Assembly (NCBI GenBank): GCA_021775615.1
Contig: JAJFHL010000090.1
Location: 1-47,393 of the forward strand
Length of the DNA: 47,393 nt
Reading direction: 5' to 3'
Source of the DNA: Hyphomicrobiales bacterium
GTDB lineage: Bacteria > Pseudomonadota > Alphaproteobacteria > Rhizobiales > JAJFHB01
Positions 1 through 7,942 of this stretch are shown here, piece by piece. Below the pieces are notes generated by a model. The model saw nothing but the letters and a program-made list of their open reading frames with translations. It was not told where the DNA came from and did not search any database. A program made the position numbers and the translations under genes. Position 1 is the first letter of the stretch. Every line of letters begins with the position of its first letter.

Positions 1-990
1 TCCAGCGGCGCCGCTTGGGCCGGTGCTGACACCACAAGCGGCCAGTTCGGTTACCGCGTCCACCGCCCAGTGGTCTTCAATGGCGAGGGCGCAGCTGACA
101 CCCGCCTGAAGCGTGTCGAAGGCCGACAGGGATACGGTTCCGCATTGCAACACGGCCATTTCGGAAATTTCGTCCGCGGGGACAGCGATCGGCTCGCCGG
201 CGGCCAGGGCTGCAAAAACGCAGGCGGCGCCTTGCGGTTCGACGGTCATGACACGGGTTTCGTGGGCCTTGCCCGGGTTACGAGCCCAGTTGGTGCCGGC
301 CGAGGCCAGGCCACCGACGCCGGCCTGTACCGCGAGGACATCAATGCCTTCGTCACCGCTGCGGGCCAGTTGCTCTTCGATCTCGGCGAACGCCGTGGTG
401 TAGCCGGCGGCAACAAGCTGGGGAATGACGTCCGACGCGGTGCGGGCGGTATCGCTGATCAGCACCGTGTTGGGATCCTTCGCGTCCTCGATGGCGGCAT
501 CGACGGAAGCATCATAGACACCCTCGATGATACGCAGTTCGGCGCCTTCCGCCTCGATGGATGCGCAGCGGGCTTCTGAAACGAAGCTCGGCAGGAAAAT
601 TCGTGATTTGAGGCCAAACCAGTTGGCAACGCGGGCCACCGCGCGGCCATGGTTTCCGTCAGTGGCTGCAATCAGCGTCAAGTGGCGCATCGGTGCTGCC
701 CAGTCGCGCAGTTGCTGTTCTGTCAGATTGCCTTCGGGCAGGGGGCCGAGATGCTCGCGCAGGGCCACATAGGTTGCCCAGGAGGCGCCGAGAACCTTGA
801 ACGAGGGCAGGCCGTAGCGTGCTGTTTCGCTCTTTACGTAAACCTGGGCGACGCCGAGTTTTTCGGCAAGCTCAGGTGCCTCAACCAGCGGCGACTCCTG
901 ATAGCCCGGCAGCCGGCGATGAAAGTCGATAGGGCGTTCCGAGGTGCCCATTTTGGGGGCTTCGGTGGTGGTTTTCATAAGGACACGCAT
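1..990 (-). CDS. Diaminopropionate ammonia-lyase-like PLP enzyme (3' end outside window)
   Basis: Fold-type II PLP enzyme; 330 codons are visible and the C-terminus lies beyond base 1. The motif SFKVLG (Schiff-base Lys about residue 65) and ATDGNHGR (about 114-121) are characteristic of the diaminopropionate ammonia-lyase/YgeX group, which deaminates 2,3-diaminopropionate to pyruvate and ammonia; family members are about 400 residues. The start ATG at 988-990 has GGAG 8-9 bases upstream; an in-frame ATG lies four codons further in. It follows the NRPS-like synthetase gene on the same strand after a 154-base gap that holds its own regulatory motifs (palindrome 1013-1030, CRP-like site 1077-1092). 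Next to a diaminobutyrate aminotransferase and a Pls-type synthetase, a role in handling a diamino acid is likely, but the true substrate is inference; another beta-eliminating or beta-replacing PLP enzyme is possible. Confidence 0.8.
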   Translation of the reverse strand, partial: MRVLMKTTTEAPKMGTSERPIDFHRRLPGYQESPLVEAPELAEKLGVAQVYVKSETARYGLPSFKVLGASWATYVALREHLGPLPEGNLTEQQLRDWAAPMRHLTLIAATDGNHGRAVARVANWFGLKSRIFLPSFVSEARCASIEAEGAELRIIEGVYDASVDAAIEDAKDPNTVLISDTARTASDVIPQLVAAGYTTAFAEIEEQLARSGDEGIDVLAVQAGVGGLASAGTNWARNPGKAHETRVMTVEPQGAACVFAALAAGEPIAVPADEISEMAVLQCGTVSLSAFDTLQAGVSCALAIEDHWAVDAVTELAACGVSTGPSGAAG

Positions 991-1012
991 CGGGTTCTCC
1001 AGTCAATTGATG

Positions 1013-1030
1013 CGGTATCGAGCGATACCG
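1013..1030. promoter_or_regulatory. Perfect 18-base palindrome, candidate operator of the lyase gene
   Basis: CGGTATCG-AG-CGATACCG has perfect 8-base arms around a 2-base centre and ends 22 bases upstream of the lyase start codon. It lies between the CRP-like site and the start, a position suited to a repressor operator, or to a hairpin in the leader RNA. The regulator is not identified. Confidence 0.5.
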
Positions 1031-1076
1031 TTCGTTCTCCATTGACCAGGAGATGGCGTGCGAAACACCTAATCTT

Positions 1077-1092
1077 TGTGATTCATGTCACA
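1077..1092. promoter_or_regulatory. CRP-like site TGTGA-N6-TCACA upstream of the lyase gene
   Basis: TGTGATTCATGTCACA is a perfect TGTGA-N6-TCACA dyad, the classical CRP-family consensus. Its near end is 87 bases upstream of the lyase start. A close copy lies 86 bases upstream of the ectB-like gene at 6629-6644, so the two transcription units probably share a CRP/FNR-superfamily regulator. Confidence 0.55.
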
Positions 1093-1120
1093 AAATACGA
1101 AAAAACCTTCATATTTTGTG
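1089..1120. repeat. AT-rich inverted repeat overlapping the CRP-like site
   Basis: Arms 1089-1101 and 1108-1120 match at 12 of 13 positions around a 6-base centre. It lies 25-56 bases beyond the synthetase stop codon and overlaps the CRP-like dyad. It could be a weak AT-rich terminator for the synthetase transcript or a second operator; there is no clear GC stem followed by a U tract. Confidence 0.35.
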
Positions 1121-1144
1121 TTTTCTATGTTGTCAGCTTGAAGA

Positions 1145-4100
1145 TCAACCGCCAACGGATCTGGCCGGATTGCCCTGCCAGGTGTCGTTCGGATCGGCAG
1201 TTTCACCCTTCATCACGAATGAATTGGGGTCAAGGACCACATGGTCGCCGAAGGTCACGCCATAGTGGAGGTTGGCGAGGGAACCGAGCGTACAACCCTT
1301 GCCGATCTTCACGTAATCCGACTTGAAGACGCCTTCCTCAAGCGTGTGCGGCTGAATCAGGCCCATTTCGTTGAGATTAGCGCCGTCGCCGATCTCGATG
1401 AGGGTGTACTCGTTGAATTCGAACCCATCATCGAAAACCTTCTTGCCCATTTTGACGCCTTCAAGCCGCGAGATCAGGTTCTTGAACGGGGTGCCGGCGA
1501 ACGGGTCTTCGAGATTATGCAGGAGGGAGACCAGTTTGTGGCGTTCGTGAAACCAGTAGTATTCGTCAAGCAGCAGGGAGATGCGTGGCTGCAACGTGCC
1601 GAAATTGAGTGACCAGCGCTCGACGAACCACATCCAGAAGAGGATCACCAGGAAGGAGACCAGCCCGCCAACGTAGAGCGCCGTCAGGTCGAAACGAGAA
1701 GTGAACAGGATTGAAATGACGCCGATGTAACTGGCGAGGAAGATCACGAACCAGTTGTTGAGCAGGAACAGGACGCTGGAAACAAAATTGTACCGGTTCT
1801 TCGCCTTCAGTTTCTTCAGGCGGGTCTCTTCGTCCATCAACGCCATATCGAGGTCGCGCTGAGCCGCGCGTGGAATTTCGAAGGACGGCGACCCCAGAAG
1901 ACCGAGATTTTCTCGCACAGGGCCATCAATGGGCACCAGCATCTTTGTGCCGATCAGCACATTTTCACCGATCTTCGAGTCGGCGGGAATGTGGACGTAA
2001 TTGCCGAGATAGTTGTGATCGTGGATCTTGACCTTGTTGAGCCTGAACGACGAAGCGGACACGGTCTCGTTGATCACCTTCCATCCGCCGGATACCTTGG
2101 TCCCAGTGCCGATGTTGCACATGATCGGATGGTCGTGGCGCTGGTCAGAGCCGAAGTTGGAGCCGGACTGAATGATGGTGTTGAGCTCCCAGCCGACCCA
2201 TTTCATGTAATAGACGATAGCCGAGCTGTCGCCGAAGACGTTGTTGAAGAATTCCGAATTCGAGAACCGTTCGATGCGCTTCTGGATCATGTAGTGGAAG
2301 CCGTAGAGGACGTAAGTCTTGTCCTCTTGGATGAACACGTTCAGCAGCCGTGGAACGATGCCGATGAACAGGAAACCGACGATCATGCCGATGATCCCCA
2401 GCCCCATGGTCACGCCGGCGATCAGAAGAGCCAGAGTCAGGTAGTTATAGGCCGTCGCCTGGAAGGCGAACTGGTCGCCGCCAAGATAGTTGTAGACATA
2501 GTCAAACGAGAACAGTCCGACCATGAGCGCGGCGGTGGTCAGCACGAATCCGAAGACGACGGGAATGAGTGCATAGGTCCAGCGTCTGAATGCGCCACAC
2601 TTCATCGGTTCGATCTGGCAATAGTCGGCGCTGGTCTCAACCGCGGGGCAGCCATGGTAGTGTTTGCCTTCGGGCACGTGCTGGCCCTCATGAAGGGATG
2701 AGGCATGTCCGAGTTGGGTGTTGTCTTCCATCACCGTGTTGATGTCGATGACGCTGGCTTCGCCGACAAAGGAGTTATCGCCGATGTGGATTGGTCCGGT
2801 GTGGATGTAATTGTTCTGCGCCTTATAACCGTTGAGGAGCGAATCCTTCCGGATGATCGTGTTCGAGCCGATGGAGATCAGGTCCGTGGGGACCGGCATC
2901 GACTTGTCCTTGATCACGGTGTTGGCGCCGATTTTGGCACCCAGCAATCTCAGGTAGAGGTTGTAGAACGGGTCCCCGAAGCCTGCCATCGGTGCGCTTC
3001 GGATTATGCCCTTGACGGCCCAGAAGACAAAGTAACGGAAACCCCAGACCGGAATTTTCTGTGCCGTCCAACGGCCGATCACCAGCCACTTTATGAGGAT
3101 CGGGGCGGCACTGAGAATGACGGTGAAGGCGAGGAGCAGGACCAGGAGACGCAGGAAGGTTTCGGCGTAGTTGGGCAGTGCCACATAGGCCCACCAGAAG
3201 CTTTCGACAAAGACATAAACGCCGACCACGCCCCAGCCAAACATCCACAGGAGCTGCATGGCGCCGCACATGTAGTAGGAGAAGGTCGAGGGGTGATAAA
3301 ACTCTTCTTCATTCGAGGGCCGGTCGGCCCGATCGGCCTTGGCTGAAGCAACAGAATCCAAATGGGCCGCGAGCTGTTCGATGGTCGGGTTGAGATAGAT
3401 TTCGCGCATCGAGACGGCAGTCACATTCATCTTGGCGCGGATCTCGGCGCCGAACTGCGCCATCAAAAGTGAGTGCGCACCCATGTCCTGGAAGAAGTTG
3501 TCGACCACCGAAAGTTCGTCGAGCCCCATGATGGTGGACAATGCCTCGGCGACCTGGCGTTCGGTTTCTGTGCGTGGAGCGACGATGTCGCCGCCGGCGA
3601 TGAAGAACCTGGGTCCCGACGGAGCAGGCAAGTTCTTGCGGTCCGCCTTGTTGTTCGATGTCATCGGGATCTGGTCGAGTTCTTCCATGTAGGAAGGGAC
3701 CATGTAGCCAGGCAGATGGCTGCGCAGGGTCTCGGAGATGTCCTTGGGATCGATCTCGCCGGCGTCGGGCTTGCGGGTGTAATAGGCGACCAGGTCAACG
3801 GCGCTCTCCTGAGGTGTGTAGGGATTGACCACGGCCTGGGCGATCTGCGGAACCTGCATCAACACTGCCTCGATCTCACCGAGTTCGACGCGGTAGCCGC
3901 GGATCTTGACCTGTGTGTCGATGCGGCCGAGGAATTCGATCTCGCCGTCTTCGTTGATGCGGCCGAGGTCGCCGGTGCGGTAGATGCGACCGGAGGGATT
4001 GTTTTCAAGGCCGATAAAATCGGGGATGAATGTCTTCTCGGTAAGGTCCGGGCGGTTGAGATATCCATTCGCCAGAGCAATGCCGGCGATGCCGATTTCG

Positions 4101-5158
4101 CCCGTGTTGCCTTCAGCGATGAGTTCAGGTTTTTCGACGTCGAGGATCACCGCCGTATAGGTCGGCAGGGGAATGCCGATGGTCACCGGGATATCCGGTG
4201 TCAGAATGCGCAAGGTTGAGGAGACCGAGCATTCGGTCGGTCCATAGGCGTTGAGGATATTGCGACCCTCTTTGTGCCATTTGACCACCAGGTGATGGGG
4301 TACTTCTTCGCCGGACAGAATTATGATGCGGATGTCATCGAGATCCGCCTCGACGGTTGCCCAGAGCGTCGGGACACACGGGAACACGGTGATCCGGTGC
4401 TCTTTCAGATAGTCATGCAAGTCCTCACCAAAGAGAGACGTGTCTGATTTGCCCGAGACCAGCGTGGCGCCGGCTATGAGCGGTAGCCACAGGTCTTCCA
4501 CGTGGAAATCGAAGGCAAGAGTAATGCCCTGGTAACAGCGGTCATCCTCGCGCACACCATAGGTTTCGCCGGCCACGACGCAGAAATTGCAGATGCCGGA
4601 GTGGTCGATGGCAACGCCCTTGGGCTTGCCGGTCGTACCCGAGGTATAGATGATGTAGAAGAGCTGTTCATCGGCAAGCGGCGCTTCGTCTTCTGTCACC
4701 CGGTCCGTGGGCTTGGCGTCGATCTCTTCCTTAGCCCGGTCGATGAAGATCGGTGTTGCGTCGAACTCGGAGAGCTTCTCTTCGAACTTGGATACCGAAA
4801 TGATCACTTTGACCTCGGCATCTTCGAGAATGAAGCTTATGCGCTCGGAGGGAAAGCTGGCGTCGAGCGGCACGTAGGCGGCGCCCGCCTTGAGAACGGC
4901 GAGCAGCGTCACATGGGAATTGATCGACTTGTCGAAGAGGAGGCCGACCCGGTCGCCAGGTTTGACGCCCTGTTGCATCAGATAACGGGCGGCCTGGTTT
5001 GAACGGTCATCAAGTTCACGGAACGTGTAGGTCACATCCTCGGTAATGACCGCAACATGATCTTCGGGCACACGGTCACATGTTGCTTCGAAATAGTGGT
5101 TGAGCCGTTCACCCTCCTTCCAGCGGACGGTGTTGTCGGCGCTTCTGTCAATCAGCAT
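1145..5158 (-). CDS. Pls-type membrane NRPS-like homo-poly(amino acid) synthetase (A-T-6TM-3 LbH)
   Basis: A 1337-residue single-module synthetase. Residues 1-520 form an adenylation domain: A3 motif YTSGTTGKPKG (about 171-181), FDFHVED (216-222), AYGPTE (304-309), TGD (395-397) and the A10 lysine in NNKADRKNLP (504). A carrier (T) domain follows with DMGAHSL and phosphopantetheine Ser about 563. The rest has about six membrane helices in three pairs (about 631-692, 860-936, 1124-1177), each followed by a left-handed beta-helix (hexapeptide) region; the last ends GNPARSVGG. This is the layout of epsilon-poly-lysine synthetase (Pls). No thioesterase or classical HHxxxDG condensation domain was seen. 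The ATG at 5156-5158 has GAGGG upstream; longer reading runs back through an intergenic hairpin. The gene follows an EctB-type aminotransferase, so 2,4-diaminobutyrate is the inferred monomer. Confidence 0.85.
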   Translation of the reverse strand: MLIDRSADNTVRWKEGERLNHYFEATCDRVPEDHVAVITEDVTYTFRELDDRSNQAARYLMQQGVKPGDRVGLLFDKSINSHVTLLAVLKAGAAYVPLDASFPSERISFILEDAEVKVIISVSKFEEKLSEFDATPIFIDRAKEEIDAKPTDRVTEDEAPLADEQLFYIIYTSGTTGKPKGVAIDHSGICNFCVVAGETYGVREDDRCYQGITLAFDFHVEDLWLPLIAGATLVSGKSDTSLFGEDLHDYLKEHRITVFPCVPTLWATVEADLDDIRIIILSGEEVPHHLVVKWHKEGRNILNAYGPTECSVSSTLRILTPDIPVTIGIPLPTYTAVILDVEKPELIAEGNTGEIGIAGIALANGYLNRPDLTEKTFIPDFIGLENNPSGRIYRTGDLGRINEDGEIEFLGRIDTQVKIRGYRVELGEIEAVLMQVPQIAQAVVNPYTPQESAVDLVAYYTRKPDAGEIDPKDISETLRSHLPGYMVPSYMEELDQIPMTSNNKADRKNLPAPSGPRFFIAGGDIVAPRTETERQVAEALSTIMGLDELSVVDNFFQDMGAHSLLMAQFGAEIRAKMNVTAVSMREIYLNPTIEQLAAHLDSVASAKADRADRPSNEEEFYHPSTFSYYMCGAMQLLWMFGWGVVGVYVFVESFWWAYVALPNYAETFLRLLVLLLAFTVILSAAPILIKWLVIGRWTAQKIPVWGFRYFVFWAVKGIIRSAPMAGFGDPFYNLYLRLLGAKIGANTVIKDKSMPVPTDLISIGSNTIIRKDSLLNGYKAQNNYIHTGPIHIGDNSFVGEASVIDINTVMEDNTQLGHASSLHEGQHVPEGKHYHGCPAVETSADYCQIEPMKCGAFRRWTYALIPVVFGFVLTTAALMVGLFSFDYVYNYLGGDQFAFQATAYNYLTLALLIAGVTMGLGIIGMIVGFLFIGIVPRLLNVFIQEDKTYVLYGFHYMIQKRIERFSNSEFFNNVFGDSSAIVYYMKWVGWELNTIIQSGSNFGSDQRHDHPIMCNIGTGTKVSGGWKVINETVSASSFRLNKVKIHDHNYLGNYVHIPADSKIGENVLIGTKMLVPIDGPVRENLGLLGSPSFEIPRAAQRDLDMALMDEETRLKKLKAKNRYNFVSSVLFLLNNWFVIFLASYIGVISILFTSRFDLTALYVGGLVSFLVILFWMWFVERWSLNFGTLQPRISLLLDEYYWFHERHKLVSLLHNLEDPFAGTPFKNLISRLEGVKMGKKVFDDGFEFNEYTLIEIGDGANLNEMGLIQPHTLEEGVFKSDYVKIGKGCTLGSLANLHYGVTFGDHVVLDPNSFVMKGETADPNDTWQGNPARSVGG

Positions 5159-5179
5159 AAGTCCCTCTTTGCGCAAAGG

Positions 5180-5225
5180 TATACCAGAGCCCGGAGGTGG
5201 ATCACGACCTCCGAACCCTGGTATA
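5180..5225 (-). promoter_or_regulatory. Long intercistronic RNA hairpin between ectB-like and synthetase genes
   Basis: In the minus-strand transcript, arms 5207-5225 and 5180-5198 form a continuous 19-pair stem with an 8-base loop. Three of the pairs are G-U, which would be A-C mismatches in the opposite strand, so the structure suits the mRNA of this operon. No U tract follows and the synthetase ribosome site starts about 15 bases later. It may set mRNA stability, processing or the expression ratio of the two genes. A second small hairpin (GAGGGC/GCCCTC, 5229-5245) abuts the upstream stop codon. Confidence 0.55.
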
Positions 5226-5244
5226 GGTGAGGGCAAAAGGCCCT

Positions 5245-6543
5245 CTAAGCTGCGTCAGAATACTCCGATTGTCCGGCGATGTCCGCAACCGCGGCCTCCA
5301 GCGCATCCAGACCCTTGGCGAGTTCCGCCTCGGTGATGGTGAGCGGCGGCAGGAGCTTCAGTACCTGGCCTTCGGACCCACAGGTCTCGATGATGAGCTT
5401 GCGGGCAAAACCGGCCTTCGACACCTTGGACGCAATCGAGGGGTCGTCCCAGGAGATACCGACCATCATGCCGCGTCCGCGGACATGGGCGCCGTTGCCG
5501 GGGAACTTCTCGACGATGGCTTCAAGCCGGGCGCGGATCGTGCGGGCGTTGGCCTGCACCACGTTCTCGAAGGTCGGGTCGCGCCACAGGTCGAGTGCCG
5601 CGGTCGCCGCAACGAATGCCAGGTTGTGGCCACGGAACGTGCCGTTGTGCTGGCCGGGGTTCAGGACATCCAGTTCGGGGCGGAACAGGACGATGGACAT
5701 CGGCAGGCCCATGCCGCCGATCGACTTCGACAGGCAGACCATGTCCGGGGTGACGCCGGCGTCTTCGAAGCTGAAGAACTTGCCGGTGCGGCCGCAGCCG
5801 GTCTGGATGTCATCGATGATGAACAGGACCTCGTGCTTGCGGGCAACGTCTTCAAGCCGCTTCAGCCATTCGAACGATGCGACATTGATGCCGCCTTCCG
5901 ATTGAACCGTCTCGACGATGATCGCGGCCGGCATGTCGACGCCGCTCGATCCGTCAGCGAGAACCTTGTCGAGATAGTCGGCCGTGTCGATGCCTTCGCC
6001 GAGATAACCGTCAAACGGCATGCGGGTGACGCCGGACAATTGAACACCGGCGGCGGAACGGCTTGACCGGTTGCCGGTCAGCGACAGGGAGCCCTGGGTC
6101 ATGCCGTGAAAGGCATTGGTAAAGGCGATGACGTTGTGCCGGCCGGTCGCCTTGCGGGCGAACTTCAGGGCGGTCTCGACCGCATTGGTGCCGGTGGGGC
6201 CGGGGAAGGTCACCTTGTAGTCAAGGCCGCGGGGCTTCAGGATGACGTTGTAAAGGGTTTCGATGAAGTCATGCTTGGCGGTGGTGTACATGTCCAGCGA
6301 GTGCACGATGCCGTCACCCATCAGGTACTGCATGACCTTCGACTTGATGGCCGGATTGTTGTGGCCGTAGTTGAGGACGCCGGCGCCGGCGAGGAAGTCG
6401 ATATAGTCGTCGCCTTTGTCGTCCTTGAGGGTCGCGCCGCTGGCGACCGTAAACACGGTGGGGAAGCTGCGGCAGTAGCTGCGGACTTCCGCTTCGTTTT
6501 CTTCGAATATCTCAGTTCCGTAGGGCTTTTGTGATCCGTTCAT
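5245..6543 (-). CDS. ectB: L-2,4-diaminobutyrate aminotransferase, EctB-like
   Basis: Class III aminotransferase of 432 residues, the usual EctB length. Family knowledge: EctB transfers an amino group from glutamate to aspartate semialdehyde, giving L-2,4-diaminobutyrate. Visible hallmarks are FPGPTGTNAVE (113-123), the PLP aspartate in IIDDIQTGCGRTG (about 244), the Schiff-base lysine in CLSKSIGGMG (273) and NGTFRGHN, which is typical of EctB. The ATG at 6541-6543 is preceded by AAGGACGAG. EctA (acetyltransferase) and EctC (ectoine synthase) are missing from both sides; the next gene 86 bases downstream is a Pls-type synthetase. Diaminobutyrate is therefore inferred to be its building block. 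A CRP-like dyad sits 86 bases upstream. A siderophore-type Dab aminotransferase (DABA-AT) is an alternative name for a similar reaction. Confidence 0.9.
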   Translation of the reverse strand: MNGSQKPYGTEIFEENEAEVRSYCRSFPTVFTVASGATLKDDKGDDYIDFLAGAGVLNYGHNNPAIKSKVMQYLMGDGIVHSLDMYTTAKHDFIETLYNVILKPRGLDYKVTFPGPTGTNAVETALKFARKATGRHNVIAFTNAFHGMTQGSLSLTGNRSSRSAAGVQLSGVTRMPFDGYLGEGIDTADYLDKVLADGSSGVDMPAAIIVETVQSEGGINVASFEWLKRLEDVARKHEVLFIIDDIQTGCGRTGKFFSFEDAGVTPDMVCLSKSIGGMGLPMSIVLFRPELDVLNPGQHNGTFRGHNLAFVAATAALDLWRDPTFENVVQANARTIRARLEAIVEKFPGNGAHVRGRGMMVGISWDDPSIASKVSKAGFARKLIIETCGSEGQVLKLLPPLTITEAELAKGLDALEAAVADIAGQSEYSDAA

Positions 6544-6628
6544 TTTCTCGTCCTTTGAGGGTGTGGGGCTATGCCCAACCTGTGTTGACTGTCGTGAAAC
6601 GGTATTTAGTGCAATTTTTTCACAAAAC

Positions 6629-6644
6629 AGTGATGCAAATCACA
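6629..6644. promoter_or_regulatory. CRP-like site upstream of the ectB-like gene
   Basis: AGTGATGCAAATCACA matches TGTGA-N6-TCACA at 9 of 10 defined positions. It lies 86 bases upstream of the aminotransferase start, mirroring the copy upstream of the lyase gene. An overlapping dyad TCACA-TTTA-TGTGA runs to 6653. The region is shared with the divergent metallophosphoesterase. Confidence 0.55.
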
Positions 6645-6793
6645 TTTATGTGACTTCTTTTGCCGAATGGACGTTTTTCGAGGCGTTTCGGCCGGAATTT
6701 CACCTCAAATCCTGATTTACGCTGTGCGATGCCCTTGAACGGGGAGGGCGGCGATGCCAGATGATTTGGGACCATTGGAGCGGAAGCGCCACT

Positions 6794-7762
6794 ATGAAAC
6801 TCCTTGCCCTCAGCGACCTTCACGTTGGCAGCGCCATCAATATGCGCGCATTGAAGGGCCTTTCGCCGCGGCCTGAGGATTGGCTGATTCTGGCCGGAGA
6901 TGTGGGGGAAACCGTGCAGCATCTGCGCACGGCGCTTGAATTGCTGACCCCGAAATTCGCACAGGTCATCTGGGTTCCGGGCAATCACGACCTGTGGTCC
7001 ATCGATCCGTCAGACCGGCCGCTCCGCGGCGAGGACAAATACCGCCGGTTGGTTGAAATCTGCCGGGAGTTCGGTGTTTTCACGCCTGAGGATCCATATC
7101 CTGTATGGCCCGGGAGCTTGGACAACGGCGGGGAAAATCACCCGCCGGTGGTGATCGCGCCGCTCTTTCTGCTTTATGACTACAGTTTCCGGCCGGACGA
7201 TGTGGCGGGCGAGGACGCGGTGTCGTGGGCAGGTGCCGAGGGCATCCGGTGCGGTGACGAGGATCTCCTCGACTCAGTGCCCCACAAGTCGCGGCAGGAC
7301 TGGTGTTCCTTGCGCGTTCAACTGGCCGAACAACGCCTCGAGGCGGCAACGGCCAATGGCGAGCGGGTCATTATGGTCAACCACTGGCCACTGCGCGAAG
7401 ACCTCCTGACGGCGCGCAAGATCGAACGCTTCTCACTGTGGTGCGGCACGAAACAGACGGAAGACTGGCACCAGCGCTTCAACGTCGAGGCGGTGATCTA
7501 CGGCCATCTTCACCTTCCAGGTACCCAGTTTCGAGATGGTGTGCGGTTCGAAGAGGTATCGCTGGGATATCCCACCGAGTGGGACGGTGCCCTGGGCATC
7601 GAGGCCCGCATGCGGCAGATCCTGCCCGTGCCCGTGGAGCAGACCAGGTTTGCAGCACATCTGGAGGGCGCCGATACGGCGTTCTCTGATGAGCAGAGGG
7701 GGCCTGTTGCTGATGAGCGTCGTGAGGCCGTTGAGGCCGTCGAGCACGAAACTGCCGAGTGA
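6794..7762 (+). CDS. Calcineurin-like metallophosphoesterase
   Basis: 322-residue hydrolase with the complete metallophosphoesterase metal set: DLH (D8, H10), GD (D36), GNHD (63-66), a lone histidine in MVNHWP and GHLH near residue 234. Such enzymes cleave phosphomono- or diesters with a two-metal centre; the substrate cannot be read from the sequence. The start at 6794 puts the first beta strand (MKLLALSDLH) at the N-terminus as is usual; an upstream in-frame ATG at 6761 would add 11 residues. The last 35 or so residues are acidic and of low complexity. It is transcribed away from the ectB-like gene and shares its 250-base upstream region; no functional link to the polymer locus can be shown. 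Confidence 0.8.
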   Translation: MKLLALSDLHVGSAINMRALKGLSPRPEDWLILAGDVGETVQHLRTALELLTPKFAQVIWVPGNHDLWSIDPSDRPLRGEDKYRRLVEICREFGVFTPEDPYPVWPGSLDNGGENHPPVVIAPLFLLYDYSFRPDDVAGEDAVSWAGAEGIRCGDEDLLDSVPHKSRQDWCSLRVQLAEQRLEAATANGERVIMVNHWPLREDLLTARKIERFSLWCGTKQTEDWHQRFNVEAVIYGHLHLPGTQFRDGVRFEEVSLGYPTEWDGALGIEARMRQILPVPVEQTRFAAHLEGADTAFSDEQRGPVADERREAVEAVEHETAE

Positions 7763-7942
7763 CGCTATAAATATCAAAGCCATGTAAGTGACCGGCGCAG
7801 TAACCGCCGGGCACACGAACACCTCCCGATTTGGTATGCCGGAAAGACGGACGCGCCTGTTCAGGCTGCGGCTTGTTGCGCTCGTTTATGAATTCAATCA
7901 TTGTGCGCGCCGGGGCGACGGCGGCATGAGGAGCGCTGAGGC

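Noticed and set aside
1145-6543. Ectoine biosynthesis operon
   Set aside because: Only an EctB-type gene is present. No EctA, EctC or EctD was found on either side, and the next gene is a Pls-type synthetase.
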